From: Croceicoccus sp. YJ47
GTDB taxonomy: Bacteria > Pseudomonadota > Alphaproteobacteria > Sphingomonadales > Sphingomonadaceae
Direction of reading: 5' to 3'
NCBI RefSeq assembly: GCF_016745095.1
Contig: NZ_CP067087.1
Location: forward strand, 624,501 to 688,500
DNA: 64,000 bases
The position numbers were made by a program, and so were the translations under genes. The notes beneath the pieces were generated by a model. That model made no database searches. It had not been told where the DNA came from and saw only the letters and a list, made by a program, of their open reading frames with translations. Every line of letters begins with the position of its first letter. Within the stretch, counting starts at the first letter, position 1. This document shows, one piece after another, positions 59,726 through 64,000 of this stretch.

Positions 59726-60660
59726 GCGTGCGGGTCTTCATCGACGGGGCGGCGGGGACGACCGGTCTGGAAATCGCGGAACGGCTGAACGGGCGGAGCG
59801 CGATCGAGATGATCACCCTGCCCGACGACCGGCGCAAGGACGATGCCGCGCGGGCCGAGGCGTTGAACGATTGCGATTTCGCGATCCTGTGCCTGCCCGA
59901 CGATGCCGCGCGCGAATCGGTCGCGATGATCCGCAACGATACCACCCGCGTGATCGACGCATCGACCGCGCATCGCGTTGCGGACGGGTGGACCTATGGT
60001 TTTGCGGAACTGGTCGGGCATGACGCCATCGCGAATGCGCGCTTTGTATCCAATCCGGGCTGCTATCCCACGGGGTTCCTCGCGTTGGTCGCGCCGCTGG
60101 TGGCGGGCGGGCTGTTGCCGGCGGATTTCCCGTTCGTGTGTCATGCCGTGTCCGGATATTCGGGCGGCGGCAAGGCGATGATCACCGATTACCGCAACGC
60201 CGGGAGCCCGCCGGCGTTTCGCGGCTATGCCCTCCACGGCGGGCACAAGCATCTGCCCGAAATGCAGAAACATGCCAGCCTGACCCATGCGCCGGTGTTC
60301 GCGCCGGCGGTGGTGTCCGCGATGCGCGGCATGGTGGTGGAGGTGCCGATCCCCGCCGCCGCGATGGGGCTTGCGGCCGATGCCGATGCGATGCGCGCCG
60401 CCCTGCACGAACGCTATGCCCATTCGCCCATCGTCACCGTCGCACCCAAGGACACGGACCGGACCGCGCTGCTGCTCGATGCCGAGGGCGGCGCGCATGA
60501 CGGGATCGTGCTGCACGTGTTCGCAAGCGCGGACGGTGCGCAGATCCGGCTGGCCGCGACGCTCGACAATCTGGGCAAGGGGGCGAGCGGTGCCGCGCTT
60601 CAGAACCTCAACATCATGGCCGGGTTCGATGAGACGGCGGGGCTGAACCTCGGCAAATAG
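59722..60660 (+). CDS. argC: N-acetyl-gamma-glutamyl-phosphate reductase (type 2)
   Basis: Encodes 312 aa. FIDGAAGTTGLEIAERL, the catalytic Cys in SNPGCYPTGFLAL, and YSGGGKAMI identify the shorter ArgC type 2. It reduces the acyl-phosphate in arginine synthesis. Coupled to the SH3 gene by an ATGA overlap. Confidence 0.93.
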   Translation: MSVRVFIDGAAGTTGLEIAERLNGRSAIEMITLPDDRRKDDAARAEALNDCDFAILCLPDDAARESVAMIRNDTTRVIDASTAHRVADGWTYGFAELVGHDAIANARFVSNPGCYPTGFLALVAPLVAGGLLPADFPFVCHAVSGYSGGGKAMITDYRNAGSPPAFRGYALHGGHKHLPEMQKHASLTHAPVFAPAVVSAMRGMVVEVPIPAAAMGLAADADAMRAALHERYAHSPIVTVAPKDTDRTALLLDAEGGAHDGIVLHVFASADGAQIRLAATLDNLGKGASGAALQNLNIMAGFDETAGLNLGK

Positions 60661-61266
<606 letters not shown>

Positions 61267-61360
61267 GTTCGCGCAGCGACCGCGCGGCACACGCGCGGAA
61301 TGTCGAAATTCTCACGAAAAATCCCCGGCGTGTCCGGGTACCAAGACGAAAGGTATGAAC

Positions 61361-62770
61361 ATGGCTTCTGCAAGCGACATCCTGAAACGGATCAAGGACG
61401 AAGAGATCGAGTGGGTCGACCTGCGTTTCACCGACCCCAAGGGCAAGTGGCAGCATCTTCAGATGCTGGCCGGGCCGCTGGGTGAGGACGAGCTGGAACA
61501 GGGGCTGATGTTCGACGGCTCCTCGATCGAGGGGTGGAAGACGATCAACGAATCGGACATGATCCTCAAACCCGATCTCGACGCCGCCTATATCGACCCG
61601 TTCTCCGCGACGCCGATGATGGTGTTGTTCTGCGACATCGTCGAACCCTCCACCGGCGAGCTCTATGGCCGCGATCCCCGTTCCACCGCCAAGCGCGCCG
61701 AGGAATTCCTGAAGACCACGGGGCTGGGCGACACGGTCTATGTCGGGCCGGAACCGGAATTCTTCATGTTCGACGACGTGAAGTTCTATGACGGTTACGA
61801 TGGCTCGGGCTATCGCATCGACGACATCGAACTGCCCACCAATTCGAACCGCGATTATGAAGGCGGCAACCTCGCCCACCGTCCGCGCGCCAAGGGTGGC
61901 TATTTCCCCGTCGCGCCGGTCGACAGCGCCATGGACATCCGTGCCGAAATGGTCACGACGATGGTCGAAATGGGCTTGCCCATGGACAAGCACCACCACG
62001 AGGTCGCCTCCGCGCAGCACGAGCTCGGCATCACGTTCGGCACGCTCACGCAGACGGCGGACCGGGTGCAGATCTACAAATATGTCGTGCACATGGTCGC
62101 GCAGGCCTATGGCAAGACCGCGACCTTCATGCCCAAGCCGATCAAGGCCGACAACGGGTCGGGCATGCACACGCACATGTCGATCTGGGACAATGGCAAG
62201 CCGACCTTTGCCGGCAATGGCTATGCCGGCCTGTCCGACAATTGCCTCTACTACATCGGCGGCGTGATCAAGCATGCCAAGGCCTTGAACGCCTTCACCA
62301 ACCCGACCACCAACAGCTACAAGCGTCTGGTGCCGGGCTTCGAGGCGCCGGTGCTGCTCGCCTATTCGGCGCGCAACCGGTCGGCATCGTGCCGCATTCC
62401 GTATGGCGCGGGCGAAAAGGCGAAGCGCGTCGAATTCCGCTTCCCCGATCCGCTCGCCAATCCCTATCTGTCGTTCGCGGCGCTGTTGATGGCGGGCATC
62501 GACGGGATCAAGAACAAGATCCACCCCGGCGAAGCGATGGACAAGAACCTGTACGACCTGCCGCCGGCAGAGCTCGCCGAGGTGCCGACCGTGTGCGGTT
62601 CGCTGCGCGAAGCGTTGCTCGCACTGGAAGCGGATCACGAGTTCCTGCTCGAAGGCGGCGTGTTCACCAAGGAGCAGATCGACGCCTATGCCGAATTGAA
62701 ATGGGCCGACGTGCTGCGTTTCGAAACGACGCCGAGCGCGGTCGAATTCGACATGTATTACAGCGCCTGA
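61361..62770 (+). CDS. glnA: glutamine synthetase type I
   Basis: Encodes 469 aa. [31 protein letters not shown] and the adenylylation-site context NLYDLPP (Tyr near 397) identify GSI-beta. Start 61361 (AAGG at seven bases); ATG 61355 lies too close to the ribosome site. glnB-glnA is the usual alphaproteobacterial order. It ends at a terminator. Confidence 0.97.
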   Translation: MASASDILKRIKDEEIEWVDLRFTDPKGKWQHLQMLAGPLGEDELEQGLMFDGSSIEGWKTINESDMILKPDLDAAYIDPFSATPMMVLFCDIVEPSTGELYGRDPRSTAKRAEEFLKTTGLGDTVYVGPEPEFFMFDDVKFYDGYDGSGYRIDDIELPTNSNRDYEGGNLAHRPRAKGGYFPVAPVDSAMDIRAEMVTTMVEMGLPMDKHHHEVASAQHELGITFGTLTQTADRVQIYKYVVHMVAQAYGKTATFMPKPIKADNGSGMHTHMSIWDNGKPTFAGNGYAGLSDNCLYYIGGVIKHAKALNAFTNPTTNSYKRLVPGFEAPVLLAYSARNRSASCRIPYGAGEKAKRVEFRFPDPLANPYLSFAALLMAGIDGIKNKIHPGEAMDKNLYDLPPAELAEVPTVCGSLREALLALEADHEFLLEGGVFTKEQIDAYAELKWADVLRFETTPSAVEFDMYYSA

Positions 62771-62792
62771 TTCCATCGGAACGGCATTTTGC

Positions 62793-62827
62793 GAAAGGGC
62801 GTCCGGCCGTGGGTCGGGCGCCCTTTT
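62793..62827 (+). terminator. intrinsic terminator after glnA
   Basis: AAAGGGCG (62794-62801) pairs with CGCCCTTT (62819-62826), with inner pairs CCG/CGG, followed by T. It lies 24 bases after the stop. Confidence 0.8.
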
Positions 62828-62876
62828 GCATGTCCGCCACGTGGGAGAGGGGCAATGCCGCAGCGTGTGTCTTTGT

Positions 62877-62902
62877 GGAACCGCGCGCCTTTGCAATGCG
62901 TT
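62877..62902 (+). promoter_or_regulatory. EcfG-type general-stress promoter
   Basis: GGAAC (62877-62881) and CGTT (62899-62902) are separated by 17 bases, matching the alphaproteobacterial EcfG consensus GGAAC-N16/17-CGTT. The ribosome site AAAGGAG (62911-62917) and ATG 62925 follow at proper distances, giving a short leader. Confidence 0.7.
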
Positions 62903-62924
62903 ACTCCCGCAAAGGAGATTAACA

Positions 62925-63983
62925 ATGCGCAAGTTTTTGATCGGCGTAGCCGTGCTTGCCTTGTCCGCCCCGGTCGCCCACGCGCAGCCCGGAAATGGCA
63001 ATGGCAACGGGAATGGCAACGGCCAGGCGAAGGGCCAGGCCGCCGCCCAGGGCGGAAACGGCAATGGCAACGCCCGTGGCAACAATGGAGCCGGCAACCG
63101 CGGCAATGGCGGCGGAAAGCCGGACAAGCAGGCCTCTGCCGCTCCTCGTAATCCGGGCAATGGCAACGGGAACGGCAACGGAAACGGCAATGCCCGCCTT
63201 GCCAACGATGCCCAGCCGCGCGGCAATTCCGCCAAATCGTTCAACGGAAACGGGAATGGGAACGGGAACGGCAACCGGCCGGTGATGCAGGGCAACAACG
63301 GCAATGCCCGGCAGGATCGCGATATCCGCTACGCCCGCGACGATTATTATTCGCGCGGCGATTACCGCGACGGGCCCGTGCGCGATATTTACTACGACCG
63401 CCGCTCGCCCGATTACCGGCCCGTCGACGGGTGCCCGCCCGGTCTTGCCAAGAAGAACAACGGCTGCATGCCGCCCGGCCTCGCGCGGAAGGCGGACCGC
63501 CGGTACGACCGGCTCGATTGGTGGGATCTGCCCAACATGACCGACGGGCGTTATCGCTATTATGACGGCAATCTGGTGCGGATCGGCGATGGCGGCAGGA
63601 TCAGCGGCTATTACCCGCTGCTCGCCGGGGCGCTTTCGCCCGGACAGCGCTGGCCCAACTGGTTCCAGCAGGAGCCGCTCCCGTCCTATTACCAGTCCTA
63701 TTTCGACCTCGGCAATGCGCAAAGCTATCGTTATGCCGACAATACGATCTACCGGATCGACCCCACGACGCAGGCGATCACCACGGTTGCGGCGCTGCTC
63801 ACCGGGAATGACATCCGCGTGGGACAGCCGATGCCATCGGGCTACGACGTCTACAACGTGCCGTATAATTACCGGGATCGTTACCGCGACGGGCCGGATG
63901 CCCGCTATCGTTACAGCGACGGCTATGTCTATCGGCTCGACCCGACGACGCAGCTTGTCCAGGCCGTGATCGAACTGCTGTGA
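62925..63983 (+). CDS. secreted Gly/Asn-repeat protein with RcnB-like C-terminal region
   Basis: Encodes 352 aa. A signal peptide (MRKFLIGVAVLALSAPVAHA) leads to a low-complexity region of (Gly-Asn)n repeats (about 22-130), then an Arg/Asp/Tyr-rich part, two copies of a CPPGLAKKNNGC / CMPPGLARK motif (about 165-185), and Tyr-rich strands with two DPTTQ motifs (YRIDPTTQAI, YRLDPTTQLV). The function is unknown; the PPGLAKK motif recurs in sphingomonad envelope proteins. An EcfG-type promoter suggests stress induction. Confidence 0.8.
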   Translation: MRKFLIGVAVLALSAPVAHAQPGNGNGNGNGNGQAKGQAAAQGGNGNGNARGNNGAGNRGNGGGKPDKQASAAPRNPGNGNGNGNGNGNARLANDAQPRGNSAKSFNGNGNGNGNGNRPVMQGNNGNARQDRDIRYARDDYYSRGDYRDGPVRDIYYDRRSPDYRPVDGCPPGLAKKNNGCMPPGLARKADRRYDRLDWWDLPNMTDGRYRYYDGNLVRIGDGGRISGYYPLLAGALSPGQRWPNWFQQEPLPSYYQSYFDLGNAQSYRYADNTIYRIDPTTQAITTVAALLTGNDIRVGQPMPSGYDVYNVPYNYRDRYRDGPDARYRYSDGYVYRLDPTTQLVQAVIELL

Positions 63984-64000
63984 TGCGCAGGGAAGGAAAA

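Overview
This is a GC-rich alphaproteobacterial chromosome segment, most likely from the order Sphingomonadales (Erythrobacteraceae or Sphingomonadaceae). The evidence is a gcrA cell-cycle regulator, GANTC sites before mraZ, an HWE-family sensor kinase, an EcfG-type stress promoter (GGAAC-17-CGTT) and a long unbroken dcw cluster. No phage, insertion sequence, CRISPR array or rRNA was seen. Two tRNA genes (Ser-CGA and Ala-CGC) are present.

Layout. 0.2-7.7 kb: lipoprotein, PoxB-type pyruvate oxidase, ROK fructokinase, a gene-free gap, a secreted alpha/beta hydrolase, and a response regulator/HWE kinase pair. 7.9-20.7 kb: an accessory block with a MocR-type regulator, divergent from an M16 peptidase, a TonB-dependent receptor, an SbmA/YddA-like ABC transporter, thioredoxin, an unknown 281-aa protein, an M3 oligopeptidase and a Cds1-like cysteine desulfhydrase. 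The last five are packed with overlaps or tiny gaps, and together they look like uptake and breakdown of a cysteine-containing peptide. 21-31.8 kb: tRNA-Ser, hspQ, an ABC-2 permease, gcrA, an M50 peptidase-truB-rpsO-pnp run, tRNA-Ala, a lipoprotein, a Bax1-I protein, proC and a YbjN protein. 32-50.6 kb: the dcw cluster on the minus strand, in the order mraZ-rsmH-ftsL-ftsI-murE-(murF-like)-mraY-murD-ftsW-murG-murC-murB-ftsQ-ftsA-ftsZ, then a TPR protein. 51-57.8 kb: a cysK homologue with two small envelope proteins, ccmAB, a pterin dehydratase, a DNA glycosylase, a ferredoxin, map and a DUF3298-like lipoprotein. 57.9-64 kb: an M17 aminopeptidase, an SH3-only protein, argC, glnB-glnA and a secreted Gly/Asn-repeat protein.

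Main oddities. (1) The dcw cluster has no ddl, and the gene at the murF position is a 326-aa protein without the P-loop GKT or the C-terminal ligase domain, so the D-Ala-D-Ala branch must be encoded elsewhere. (2) Three otherwise intact genes (M3 peptidase, murB, DNA glycosylase) each carry one in-frame TAG where a proline is expected. (3) Four adjacent genes at 7.5-12.3 kb each lack exactly one base. The genes with these lesions are described as the restored gene. Base-calling error, true decay and recoding cannot be told apart from the sequence alone, although murB is essential.

All functions are inferred by reading translated sequence against remembered family features. No database search was run.
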